From Paractinoplanes aksuensis (GTDB lineage: Bacteria > Actinomycetota > Actinomycetes > Mycobacteriales > Micromonosporaceae), in the NCBI RefSeq assembly GCF_024137025.1, contig NZ_JAMYJR010000003.1:1-64000 (forward strand): a DNA stretch of 64,000 nucleotides. Direction: 5' to 3'. Below the pieces are notes generated by a model, which had not been told where the DNA came from, did no database searches, and saw only the letters and a list, made by a program, of their open reading frames with translations. Below, one piece after another: positions 17,881 through 26,015 of the stretch; position 1 is the stretch's first letter, and each line of letters starts with the position of its first letter. Position numbers and translations under genes: made by a program.

Positions 17881-20016
17881 GTGACGGCGCAGAATCGCAG
17901 CGTGACCAGCGCTTTTGACGTATCCGAAGGCAAGTCCGACCCGGTGCTCATCGCCGGCGACGAGCGGCATTTCGCGGCGATCGCGAGCAACCTCGAGCGC
18001 ACGATCGCCGACCTGAACGAGCGGCTGGAGATCGAGCGGAAGGCGCCCGCGGGCAAGGGACGCCAGGCCGTCGATCGGGACGACGCGGTGCGCCGGCTGA
18101 CCAGCCAGTTGCGCGCGCTGCGGCGCTACCGCCTCGACATCTGTCTGGGCCGGATGGTGAGCGGCGGCGAGACGGTCTACGTCGGGCGGTTCGGGTTGAC
18201 CGACAGTGACGGGCGACGGTTGCTCGTGGACTGGCGGTCACCGGCGGCCGAGCCCTTCTTCGGGGCCACCCACGCCAACCCGATGGGGCTGGACAGCCGG
18301 CGGCGCTACCACTGGACCGGCGGGCGGGTCACCGACTACTGGGACGAGGTGTTCACGCCGGACGCGCTCGAGGGGCACGCCGCGCTCGACGACCAGTCCG
18401 CGTTCATCGCCAGTCTGGGCAGCAACCGCTCGGCGCGCATGCGGGACGTGCTGGGCACCATCCAGGCCGACCAGGACGCGATCATCCGGGCCGGGTCGGA
18501 GGGCGCGCTCGTGGTCGACGGCGGGCCGGGCACGGGCAAGACCGTGGTCGCGTTGCACCGTACGGCGTATCTGATGTATTCGAATCCGCGCCGGGTGCTC
18601 TTCGTGGGCCCGCACGAGCCTTATCTGGCGTACGTGTCCGATGTGCTGCCGAGTCTCGGCGAGGACGAGGTCCAGACGTGCACGCTGCGTGATCTGGTGC
18701 CGTATCCCGTGACCGCGGTCGACGAGGGAACGCTCAAGTCGTCCGTGGCCATGGTCGGGGCGATCGAGTCCGCCGTCCGGTTCTACGAGGAGCCGCCGGA
18801 CCGGGGGATGCTCGTCGAGACCGACGACGACGAGATCCGGCTGACCGCCGACGACTGGGCCGACGCGTTCGCCGCCCCGGGCCCGGGCACCCCGCACAAC
18901 GAGGGCCGCGAGGAGGCGTGGGAGGAGCTGCTGACGATCCTCGAGGCCAAATACGCGGGCGAGGAGCCGACCGAACTCGTACGTAAGGCTCTGCTGCGCC
19001 ACCGGGCGCTGGCTACGGCGTTCAACCGGGCCTGGCCCGTCCTCGACCCGGCCGACATCGTCGCCGATCTGTGGTCGGTGCCGGCCTACCTGCGCAAATG
19101 TGCGCCCTGGCTCAGCGCCGACGAAATCAAGAGCCTTCACCGTACGGATCCCCGCGCCTGGACGACGGCCGACCTCCCGCTGCTCGACGCGGCCCGGCAC
19201 CGCGTGGGCGACCCCGGGACAGCGCGGCGGCGCCGCGAGCAGGAGGCGGCGGTGGCCCGGCAGAAGGCGGGCATGTCGCGGGTGCTCGACGACCTGATCG
19301 CCTCGCGCGAGTACGACGACGGCCAGGGCCTGATGTGGATGCTCGTGCAGCAGGATCTGCGCGACGTGCTGGTCGACGACGCGGCCGTACCGCGGGCCGA
19401 ACCGGATCAGTTGGCCGGGCCGTTCGCGCACATCGTGGTGGACGAGGCCCAGGAGCTGACCGATGCCGAATGGCAGATGCTGTTGCTGCGGTGCCCGTCG
19501 CGCAGCTTCACGATCGTGGGCGACCGGGCCCAGGCGCGGCACGGGTTCACCGAGTCGTGGCCGGAGCGGCTGGCCCGGATCGGGCTCGGGCGGGTCACGA
19601 TGACATCGTTGACGATCAATTACCGTACGCCGGCCGAAGTCATGAAGGCCGCCGAGCCGGTCATTCGGGCCGCGCTACCGGACGCCAACGTGCCGGTATC
19701 GATCCGCAACAACGGGGTGCCGGTGCGCTACGGGTCCACATCGGAACTGGAGTCCGTGGTGTCTTCGTACTCGGAGGGAATTGCTTGTGTCATCGGCGAT
19801 CCGACTTTCCCGGATTCGCCGCGGGTGCGATCACTCACCCCCGTCACCGCCAAGGGCCTCGAATTCGACCTGGTCGTGCTGGTCGATCCTTCCTCTTGGA
19901 GCCCGGTCGACCAATACGTCGCCATGACCCGGGCCACGCAGCAACTGATCGTCCTTACGTCACCCGCTGATGTGGCGGAGGACGGCCAGGACGCGGCGGT
20001 TGTCGGTGTCCGATGA
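17881..20016 (+). CDS. HelD/HelR-type UvrD-like helicase, RNA polymerase recycling factor
   Basis: 711 residues of the superfamily-1 HelD group, which bind RNA polymerase and release stalled or drug-blocked enzyme. An N-terminal coiled coil (about residues 25-60, SNLERTIADLNERLEIER) is followed by the 1A domain with Walker A GGPGTGKT near 214, Walker B HIVVDEAQEL near 518 and the C-terminal motif VAMTRATQQL near 680. The start at GTG 17881 or GTG 17902 is not settled; neither has a ribosome-binding site. The inverted repeat immediately upstream resembles the rifamycin-associated element, which favours the HelR subclass that protects RNA polymerase from rifamycins. The 3' end overlaps the convergent response-regulator gene by 57 bases. 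Confidence 0.85.
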   Translation: MTAQNRSVTSAFDVSEGKSDPVLIAGDERHFAAIASNLERTIADLNERLEIERKAPAGKGRQAVDRDDAVRRLTSQLRALRRYRLDICLGRMVSGGETVYVGRFGLTDSDGRRLLVDWRSPAAEPFFGATHANPMGLDSRRRYHWTGGRVTDYWDEVFTPDALEGHAALDDQSAFIASLGSNRSARMRDVLGTIQADQDAIIRAGSEGALVVDGGPGTGKTVVALHRTAYLMYSNPRRVLFVGPHEPYLAYVSDVLPSLGEDEVQTCTLRDLVPYPVTAVDEGTLKSSVAMVGAIESAVRFYEEPPDRGMLVETDDDEIRLTADDWADAFAAPGPGTPHNEGREEAWEELLTILEAKYAGEEPTELVRKALLRHRALATAFNRAWPVLDPADIVADLWSVPAYLRKCAPWLSADEIKSLHRTDPRAWTTADLPLLDAARHRVGDPGTARRRREQEAAVARQKAGMSRVLDDLIASREYDDGQGLMWMLVQQDLRDVLVDDAAVPRAEPDQLAGPFAHIVVDEAQELTDAEWQMLLLRCPSRSFTIVGDRAQARHGFTESWPERLARIGLGRVTMTSLTINYRTPAEVMKAAEPVIRAALPDANVPVSIRNNGVPVRYGSTSELESVVSSYSEGIACVIGDPTFPDSPRVRSLTPVTAKGLEFDLVVLVDPSSWSPVDQYVAMTRATQQLIVLTSPADVAEDGQDAAVVGVR

Positions 20017-20595
20017 GGGCAGGCCGAGCTTGCCGAAGATCGCGGCCACGTGTTTCTCGACGACGCCGGGGGTGATGAACAGCGCGGCCGCGATCCCCGC
20101 GTTGGACCGGCCCTCGGCCATCAGCGACAGCACCTCGGTCTCGCGCGGGGTCAGTCCGGCCGTACGCTGCCCGGCCCGCATCAGATGGCCGACCACCTCG
20201 GGATCGAGCGCGGTGCCGCCCGACGCGACCCGGGTCAGCGCGTCCACGAAGTCGGCCACGTCGGCCACCCGCTCCTTGAGCAGGTAGCCGACGCCGGCCG
20301 GCTGGTCGGCCAGCAGCCGGGTGGCGTACCGGGTCTCGACGTACTGCGAGAAGACCAGCACGCCGACGCCGGGATGGTCGCGGCGGATGTCGATGGCGGC
20401 CCGCAGCCCCTCGTCGGTGTGCGTCGGCGGCATCCGGATGTCGACGATGGCCACGTCCGGCGCCGTCTCGGTGATCGCCGCGCGCAGGGCGTCGGCGTCG
20501 GCCACGGCGGCGGACACCTCGAAGCCGCGGTCGGTGAGCAACCGGACCAACCCCTCGCGCATCATCGCGGCGTCCTCCGCGATCACCACCCGCAT
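19960..20595 (-). CDS. NarL/LuxR-type response regulator
   Basis: 211 residues: receiver with phospho-acceptor Asp52 in AIVDIRMP and a C-terminal LuxR helix-turn-helix (LTPRETEVLSLMAEG ... NAGIAAALFITPGVVEKHV). The ATG at 20595 is preferred because AAGGGG lies six bases upstream; an ATG at 20610 overlapping the kinase stop is the alternative. It is the last gene of a four-gene operon with the kinase and an ABC transporter, and would activate or repress that transporter in response to membrane stress or a drug (inference from the common arrangement). Confidence 0.92.
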   Translation of the reverse strand: MRVVIAEDAAMMREGLVRLLTDRGFEVSAAVADADALRAAITETAPDVAIVDIRMPPTHTDEGLRAAIDIRRDHPGVGVLVFSQYVETRYATRLLADQPAGVGYLLKERVADVADFVDALTRVASGGTALDPEVVGHLMRAGQRTAGLTPRETEVLSLMAEGRSNAGIAAALFITPGVVEKHVAAIFGKLGLPSSDTDNRRVLAVLRHISG

Positions 20596-20606
20596 GCTGG
20601 GCCCCT

Positions 20607-21896
20607 TCATCCGTACGCCGGCAATTCGATCTTGACTTGGGTCGGGCCCCCGGTCGGGCTGTCCACGCTGATCCGGCCGTCCACTACGGCGATACGCCGG
20701 GCCAGCCCCGACAGGCCGGGTCCACCCGGGTCCGCCCCACCGACGCCGTCGTCCGCCACAGTCAAGATCAGGTTCCCGCGTACGCCAAGAGTGATCCGAC
20801 TGGCCCGGCTGTGCTTGGCCGCGTTGGCGAGCAGTTCGGCCGCGCAGAAGTAGGCGATGGTCTCGATCGCGGGTGCCGGGCGGTCGCTCAGATCCACCGT
20901 CACCTCGATCGGGATGGCGCTGCTGGTGGCGAGGGTGGCCAGCGCGTCGCCGAGACCGTTGTCGAGGACGGGCGGATGGATGCCGCGGACCAGTTCGCGC
21001 AGCTCGGCCAGGGCCTCCTTGGCGCCCTGGTGGGCCAGCGTCAGCAGCTCGCGGGCCTGATCGGGATCGTCGTCGAACTTCTCGCGGGCCAGGCCCAGGT
21101 TCAGGGCCAGCGTGGCCAGCCGGATCTGGGCGCCGTCGTGCAGGTCCCGTTCCAGGCGGCGCATCATCGTGGCCGCGTCGTCGATGGCCTGGGCCCGGCT
21201 GGCCTGCAACTCACGCACCCGCTCGGCCAGCCGGCCCGGACCGGGCAGGCGGCGCAGCGCGGCCAGGTCGAGCGCCGTGCCGGCCCGCAGCAGCCAGGGC
21301 GCGACCAGCAGCATGGCCAGTCCCGCCGCGGCGATGGGAAGCGTGCCGGCGAACGTCCTCGCTTCGAGGGCGCCGAACGGGGTGAGCGCCAGTACCGGAT
21401 CCAGCGTGGTGCCGGGCGGGTGGTTGCGGAACAGCGGCCACCACACCGGGTAGCTGAGGTTGACCACGCCGAACACACAGCAGAAGACGCCGTAACCCTG
21501 GGGGATGGCCAGGGGCACCTTGAGCAGGGCGTACCCGACCGCGCGCCAGCCGTGGCCGGCCCGGGGCGGTGGGTCCACGTGCTCGTTCAGCAGTTTCCGG
21601 GCGAGGCCGCGCTGGGCCGAGGCCAAGGCGCGGCCCGCCGGGGCGGCCAGCACGACCAGCAGCGCGAGGGTGAATGGGAACAGGACGAGGAAGATCGGGG
21701 CGACGACGGGGGCGGGCTTGTCGGCCATGGCCCCGGTCGCCCACAAGATGAGGACGGCGGCGCCCGGGATGATCGCTGGGGCGGCCAGGACGGCGAGCGC
21801 GAGGACCACGCCGGCGAGGCAGAACACCGCCTGGCGCAGGGCCAGGCCGGTGAACGGGGCGCGCAGCGCGGTCATCGGCCCATTGTCGTCTTTCAT
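20607..21896 (-). CDS. DesK/NarX-type sensor histidine kinase
   Basis: 429 residues with an N-terminal membrane domain of about five or six segments (roughly 15-200), then a HisKA_3 domain with the phospho-acceptor at about His253 (RRLERDLHDGAQIRLATLAL) and a HATPase domain ending in VADDGVGGADPGGPGLSGLA. The ATG at 21896 overlaps the permease stop as ATGA, which decides the start. It is the cognate kinase of the adjacent LuxR-type regulator. Confidence 0.92.
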   Translation of the reverse strand: MKDDNGPMTALRAPFTGLALRQAVFCLAGVVLALAVLAAPAIIPGAAVLILWATGAMADKPAPVVAPIFLVLFPFTLALLVVLAAPAGRALASAQRGLARKLLNEHVDPPPRAGHGWRAVGYALLKVPLAIPQGYGVFCCVFGVVNLSYPVWWPLFRNHPPGTTLDPVLALTPFGALEARTFAGTLPIAAAGLAMLLVAPWLLRAGTALDLAALRRLPGPGRLAERVRELQASRAQAIDDAATMMRRLERDLHDGAQIRLATLALNLGLAREKFDDDPDQARELLTLAHQGAKEALAELRELVRGIHPPVLDNGLGDALATLATSSAIPIEVTVDLSDRPAPAIETIAYFCAAELLANAAKHSRASRITLGVRGNLILTVADDGVGGADPGGPGLSGLARRIAVVDGRISVDSPTGGPTQVKIELPAYG

Positions 21897-22648
21897 GCGT
21901 CTTTCATGCGCAGGAGGACGCCGCCGGCGAGGACGGCCACCATTGCGTACGCGCACATCAGCAATACGCTGACGCCGCCATCGAACAGCCCGGGTCCTGG
22001 CGTGATCACCGCGACGGAGTTGAGCAGCATCAGCAGCGGGACGAACCGGCCGACCGCGACGCCGCCCTCGCCGAACAACCCGGCGGCGATCGTCGGGACG
22101 AACATCAGCGCGAACAGGATCCCGATGGCCGCGCCCGAATGCCGCACGATAGTCCCGAGACCGACCCCGATCAGCGCCGTGGCGCCCAGGTAAGCGCCGG
22201 TCAGCAGCACCGCGCGCAGAACAGCCGGGTCACCGAGCGAGGCTGTCGGGATGGCAGTGCCGCGGATCGTCATCTGCCCGCCCAGATAACCGGCGAAGCT
22301 CGCGACCAGCCCCACGGTCAGGGCCACCCCGCCGACCACGGCGACCTTCGCGGCCAGGACGACCCGGCGCCTGGGCACGGCGGCGAACGTCGAGCGGATC
22401 ATCCCGGTGCCGTACTCGCTGGTCACGACCAGGACGCCGAGCGCACCCAGCAGCAACTGGGCCAGCATGGCGCCGCTGAGACTGTTGTTGAGAATCTGGG
22501 CCTCGGTGGCGACCGGGGTGTGCGACCGGTAACCCAGCCCGACCCCGATGCCGGACGCGGCCATCGAGGCCACCGCCGCGACGGCCAGCCACCAGGTCGA
22601 CCGGACGCTGCGCAGCTTGATCCATTCCATCCTGACCGCTGCCTTCAT
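21893..22648 (-). CDS. ABC-2 type transporter permease
   Basis: 251 residues with about six hydrophobic segments and the typical amino-terminal KLRSVRSTWW stretch of actinobacterial ABC-2 permeases, plus SEYGTGMIRSTFAAVPRR in the first loop. It pairs with the upstream ATP-binding protein, to which it is coupled by an ATGA overlap. Such pairs export drugs, lipids or peptides; the substrate cannot be read from the sequence. Confidence 0.9.
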   Translation of the reverse strand: MKAAVRMEWIKLRSVRSTWWLAVAAVASMAASGIGVGLGYRSHTPVATEAQILNNSLSGAMLAQLLLGALGVLVVTSEYGTGMIRSTFAAVPRRRVVLAAKVAVVGGVALTVGLVASFAGYLGGQMTIRGTAIPTASLGDPAVLRAVLLTGAYLGATALIGVGLGTIVRHSGAAIGILFALMFVPTIAAGLFGEGGVAVGRFVPLLMLLNSVAVITPGPGLFDGGVSVLLMCAYAMVAVLAGGVLLRMKDA

Positions 22649-23367
22649 GCCACGCTCCCTCGGTAGTCGGTGGCCTGCGAGGTGAGCCGGAAAAAGGCGT
22701 CCTCGAGAGTGTCGCCGCCGGCCGCGAGATCGGTCACCGTCGTCTCGGCCAGCAGGCGGCCCTGGCCGATGACCACGAGCCGGTCCGCGGTCAGGGCCAT
22801 CTCGGCGATCAGGTGGCTCGACACGAAGACCGTGCGGCCCTCGGCGGCGAGCCCGCGCAGCAGGTCCCGGATCCAGCGGATGCCCTCCGGGTCGAGCCCG
22901 TTGACCGGCTCGTCGAGCAGCAGCACACCCGGATCACCGAGCAGGGCGACGGCGACGCCGAGCCGCTGGCGCATGCCGAGCGAGTAGGTGCCGGCCCGTC
23001 GGGCGGCCACATCGGACAGCCCGACTGTGGCCAGCACCTGGTCGACCCGGGACGGTGTGATGTCGTTGCCGGCAGCCAGGGCGAGCAGGTGGGCGCGGGC
23101 GCTCCGGCCGGGGTGGAACGCGCCGGCGTCGAGGAGGGCGCCGACTGTCCGCAGCGGACGGTCGATCGCGGAGTAGGGAACGCCGTCGATCAGGGCTCGA
23201 CCGTGGTCGGGCGCGTCCAGGCCGAGAATCATCCGCATCGTCGTCGACTTGCCGGACCCGTTCGGCCCCAGAAAGCCGGTCACCACCCCGGCCTCGACGC
23301 GAAAACTCAACCGGTCGACGACGGGGCGGCCGCCGTAGCGTTTCGTCAGTTCACGTAGTTCGATCAC
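22645..23367 (-). CDS. ABC transporter ATP-binding protein (ABC-2 partner)
   Basis: 240 residues with Walker A GPNGSGKS near residue 35, the signature YSLGMRQRLGVA near 133, Walker B VLLLDEPVNGLD near 155 and a C-terminal drug-exporter-type extension. The GTG at 23367 (VIELRELTKRYGG) is chosen because it starts at the conserved domain boundary; no ribosome-binding site precedes it and the message may be leaderless. It is the first gene of the operon ABC-permease-kinase-regulator, in which every junction is ATGA-coupled or nearly so. Confidence 0.9.
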   Translation of the reverse strand: MIELRELTKRYGGRPVVDRLSFRVEAGVVTGFLGPNGSGKSTTMRMILGLDAPDHGRALIDGVPYSAIDRPLRTVGALLDAGAFHPGRSARAHLLALAAGNDITPSRVDQVLATVGLSDVAARRAGTYSLGMRQRLGVAVALLGDPGVLLLDEPVNGLDPEGIRWIRDLLRGLAAEGRTVFVSSHLIAEMALTADRLVVIGQGRLLAETTVTDLAAGGDTLEDAFFRLTSQATDYRGSVA

Positions 23368-23521
23368 ACAAACGACGCTAGGCAGCGCGGGGGTCCCACT
23401 GAAGCCGGTCAGCACCCGCCTTCGAGTGGGGGTTTTCCACCAGGCGGGCCGGGCTCCTCGCTTGGCGTTTCGAACATAGGTTCGATAAGATGGCGGGGCC
23501 CTGGAGAGAGGGTCGGCTTCG

Positions 23522-24058
23522 TCAGTTCGTGACTGGTGCCGGTTGGGTGCATCGCGTGAACGTGATGCTGTAGTCGGCTACTGCCGGGCCTTGGCAGGTC
23601 TGCCGGGTGATTTCTTTCGGGCCGAAGCCGTCCTGGCGCGAGTCCGTGATGACCTCGGTGCGGCCGTCGGTGCCTGACGTGTAGGTGACCGGGATCGGGT
23701 CGCCCTCGACGGTGGGCCGGGTGACCGCGAGCCGCGCGCGGTGGCCGGCCTGAGCGGCGTCGACGAAGCAGCGGGCCGCGGTGTCGGGCAGCTTCTCGCC
23801 CTGCCCGAGCACGAACGTGCCGCAGTCGAGTGCCCCCTGGCCCGGGCGGAGGGTGGTGCTGGGGCCGCCGGATCCGCCGGCGCGCGGCCGGGGGCCGAGG
23901 CTCGGGTCGATCATCGGCGCGCTCTCCGAGGCCTGCGGCTCGATGGTGGCGGTGGCCGGCCCCACCCGGTTCGGCGGGTCTCCGGTGCCGCCGCAGGCCG
24001 CGAGCGCCCCGGTAGTGATCAATAACGACAACGCCAGAGCGGCCGGTCGAAGTCTCAT
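23522..24058 (-). CDS. Putative lipoprotein, function unknown
   Basis: 178 residues with a lipoprotein signal peptide: hydrophobic run then lipobox LAAC with Cys22. A Pro/Ser/Thr-rich spacer (about 30-70) precedes a small domain with two or three further cysteines (DCGTFVLGQGEK, ARCFVDAA, CTQPAP). I do not recognise the domain. It is a single gene, likely exported and anchored on the outer face of the cytoplasmic membrane. Confidence 0.75.
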   Translation of the reverse strand: MRLRPAALALSLLITTGALAACGGTGDPPNRVGPATATIEPQASESAPMIDPSLGPRPRAGGSGGPSTTLRPGQGALDCGTFVLGQGEKLPDTAARCFVDAAQAGHRARLAVTRPTVEGDPIPVTYTSGTDGRTEVITDSRQDGFGPKEITRQTCQGPAVADYSITFTRCTQPAPVTN

Positions 24059-24531
24059 GAGAGTGCCCCTTCGGCAAACAGGCTAGGCCACTTGGACGAG
24101 CCGCCCCGGCGATCGGTTGCCTCCCTTTCGGGCCCATACTTCGCGGCTTGCCTTTGGGTCGCGCTGCCCGAGCCGGGGTCACGCCGCCCCCGCTCATCGT
24201 GCCTGTTCGGGCCTCGCCGCCTGCGCCGTGCCGCCCGCCTGCGCCGTGCCGCCCGCCTGCGCCGTGCCGCCCGCCTGCGCCGTGCCGCCCGCCTGCGCCG
24301 TCCGCTTGCCGCGCCGTTCGTGCCGGCCCTGCTTGCGACGCCGGCCGCGTCGTGTCGGCCGTGTCAGCTCCGCTCGCTCTGCCGTCGGTGCCGTCGCGCC
24401 GCGCCGCCTCTGTCGCTGCGAGTGCTGTGCTGATCGGTAGCCGCGGCCGCCGTGCCGAGCGGGCCGTGCGGGGCGGCGCCGGGTGGGTGGGGTGTGGCGA
24501 TCACGGTCTTGGAAATGTCTTCGTCACACCG
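24059..24531. repeat. Gene-free gap with 18-bp tandem repeat (24221-24301)
   Basis: No credible gene is seen; the open frames are Arg/Ala/Cys-rich artefacts. Four perfect tandem copies of the 18-bp unit CTGCGCCGTGCCGCCCGC occupy 24221-24292, and a fifth is partial to about 24301. The array is flanked by similar GC-rich degenerate sequence and lies about 240 bases upstream of the sugar-operon promoter. Confidence 0.8.
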
Positions 24532-24561
24532 TTGACATCTGTGTGGGGCGGAGCCTAGCGT
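24532..24561 (+). promoter_or_regulatory. Promoter of the sugar-utilisation operon
   Basis: A -35 TTGACA (24532-24537) and a -10 TAGCGT (24556-24561) with an 18-base spacer form a good sigma-70-type promoter. Transcription would begin near 24568, just before the two operator palindromes, so a bound repressor would block the start of elongation. Confidence 0.7.
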
Positions 24562-24576
24562 CCTGTCAAAGTCCCG

Positions 24577-24617
24577 CGTCGAAGCGCTTCGACGAATGCC
24601 AGTCGAAGCGCTTCGAC
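24577..24617. promoter_or_regulatory. Tandem LacI-type operators of the sugar operon
   Basis: Two palindromes: CGTCGAAGCGCTTCGACG at 24577-24594 and GTCGAAGCGCTTCGAC at 24602-24617, with centres 24 bases apart. Both contain the same 16-bp core as the palindrome before the LacI gene at 15899-15918. No other copy of GAAGCGCTTC was noticed in the window. Confidence 0.92.
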
Positions 24618-24644
24618 GGAGCCCCTCCCGGAGGACGAACAGAC

Positions 24645-25958
24645 ATGATTCGATCGCGAGCCGGTCTCTCGGCCGGTGCCCTCTTGCTTGCTGCCTCGCT
24701 CGGTCTCGCCGCCTGTGGCGGGTCCGACGACTCCTCGTCCGAGGAGGGGGCCGACGCCAAGGTGCTCAGCCTGTGGCACTACGAGGGTCCGAACAGTGCC
24801 ATGGGTATCGCCTGGAACAAGGCCATCGAGGAGTTCAAGAGCTCCCACCCGGGCGTCGAGGTGAAGTTCGAGGAGAAGAGCTTCGAGCAGATCCAGCAGA
24901 ACGCCCAGATGATCCTGAACTCCGACAGCGCGCCGGACATCATGGAGTACAACAAGGGCAACGCCACCGCCGGCCTGCTGTCGAAGCAGGGCCTGCTCAC
25001 CGACCTCACCGAGGAGTCGAGCAAGCGCGGCTGGGACAAGGCCCTCAACTCGAGCCTGCAGACCACCACGAAGTACGACGACGACGGCATCATGGGCTCA
25101 GGCAAGACGTTCGGCGTGCCCAACTACGCGGAATACGTCGAGGTCTACTACAACAAGGACCTGTTCAAGAAGTACAACCTGCAGGTGCCGACCACGCTCG
25201 ACGAGTTCACCAAGGTGATGGACACGTTCGTGCAGAACAAGGTCACCCCGCTCGCCGTCGGCGGCGCCGAGTACCCGGCCCAGCAGATTCTCTACTCGCT
25301 CGCGCTGAGCAAGGCCGACCGGGCCTGGGTCGACGACTACCAGCTCTACAAGAACAAGGTCGACTTCAAGGGCCCGCAGCTCAAGTATGGCGCGGACACC
25401 TTCAAGCAGTGGGTCGACAAGGGCTACATCGCCAAGAACTCGGCCGGCATCAAGGCCGAGGACATGGGCGTCTCGTTCACCCAGGGCAAGTTCCCGATCA
25501 TGATCTCGGGCTCGTGGTGGTACGGCCGGTTCGTCAACGAGATCAAGGGCTTCGAGTGGGGCACGTTCCTGTTCCCCGGCAACAAGTTGCACCCGGGCTC
25601 CAGCGGCAACCTCTGGGTCGTACCGGAGAAGAGCAAGGCCAAGGCCCTGGCGTACGACTTCATCGACATCACCATGAAGCCGGAGATCCAGGCCCTGCTC
25701 GGCAACAACGGCGGTGTGCCGGTGGCGGCCGACGCCGCGGCGATCACCGACCCGAAGAACAAGGAACTCATCGAGAACTTCAACAAGGTCTCCGGTGAGG
25801 ACGGGCTCGCGTTCTACCCCGACTGGCCGGCCCCCGGCTACTACGACGTGCTCGTGGCCGGCGTGCAGGGCCTGATCAACGGGTCCAAGACGCCCGATCA
25901 GGTGCTCGACGAGATCGCCAAGCCGTACGACGAGAACCTCGCCGACCTCGGCAAGTGA
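24645..25958 (+). CDS. ABC sugar transporter substrate-binding lipoprotein
   Basis: 437 residues of solute-binding protein family 1. The lipoprotein signal has its lipobox LAAC at Cys24; the mature part has the usual two-lobed pattern (VLSLWHYEGPN at the start, FGVPNYAEYVEVYYNKDLF near 155). The ATG at 24645 has GGAGG ten bases upstream. Anchored outside the cell, it would hand an oligosaccharide to the two permeases that follow. No ATP-binding subunit is in the operon; actinobacteria often use one shared MsiK-type ATPase. Regulation by the LacI protein at 15962 is indicated by the operators at 24577-24617. Confidence 0.93.
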   Translation: MIRSRAGLSAGALLLAASLGLAACGGSDDSSSEEGADAKVLSLWHYEGPNSAMGIAWNKAIEEFKSSHPGVEVKFEEKSFEQIQQNAQMILNSDSAPDIMEYNKGNATAGLLSKQGLLTDLTEESSKRGWDKALNSSLQTTTKYDDDGIMGSGKTFGVPNYAEYVEVYYNKDLFKKYNLQVPTTLDEFTKVMDTFVQNKVTPLAVGGAEYPAQQILYSLALSKADRAWVDDYQLYKNKVDFKGPQLKYGADTFKQWVDKGYIAKNSAGIKAEDMGVSFTQGKFPIMISGSWWYGRFVNEIKGFEWGTFLFPGNKLHPGSSGNLWVVPEKSKAKALAYDFIDITMKPEIQALLGNNGGVPVAADAAAITDPKNKELIENFNKVSGEDGLAFYPDWPAPGYYDVLVAGVQGLINGSKTPDQVLDEIAKPYDENLADLGK

Positions 25959-25964
25959 CCCGGG

Positions 25965-25996
25965 ACGCGGGTGGGGGCGCGAGCCCCTGCCCGCGT
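25965..25996 (+). other. Intergenic mRNA stem-loop between binding-protein and permease genes
   Basis: Arms 25965-25978 and 25983-25996 form a 14-bp RNA stem with two G-U wobbles, closed by a GCGA (GNRA-type) tetraloop. It begins seven bases after the binding-protein stop and ends before the permease ribosome-binding site. No T-run follows, so it is more likely an mRNA-stabilising or attenuating element, letting the binding protein be made in excess, than a full terminator. Confidence 0.75.
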
Positions 25997-26015
25997 ACAG
26001 GAAAGAGGGAAACGC

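Noticed and set aside
24092..24558. Open frames in the 18-bp repeat region (Arg-Ala-Cys repeats)
   Set aside because: The three frames all read simple repeats of the same 18-bp unit, with no ribosome-binding site, so they are treated as non-coding.
24577..24617. Inverted repeats as a transcription terminator
   Set aside because: They sit between a promoter and a start codon, have no T-run, and match the LacI operator at 15899 exactly.
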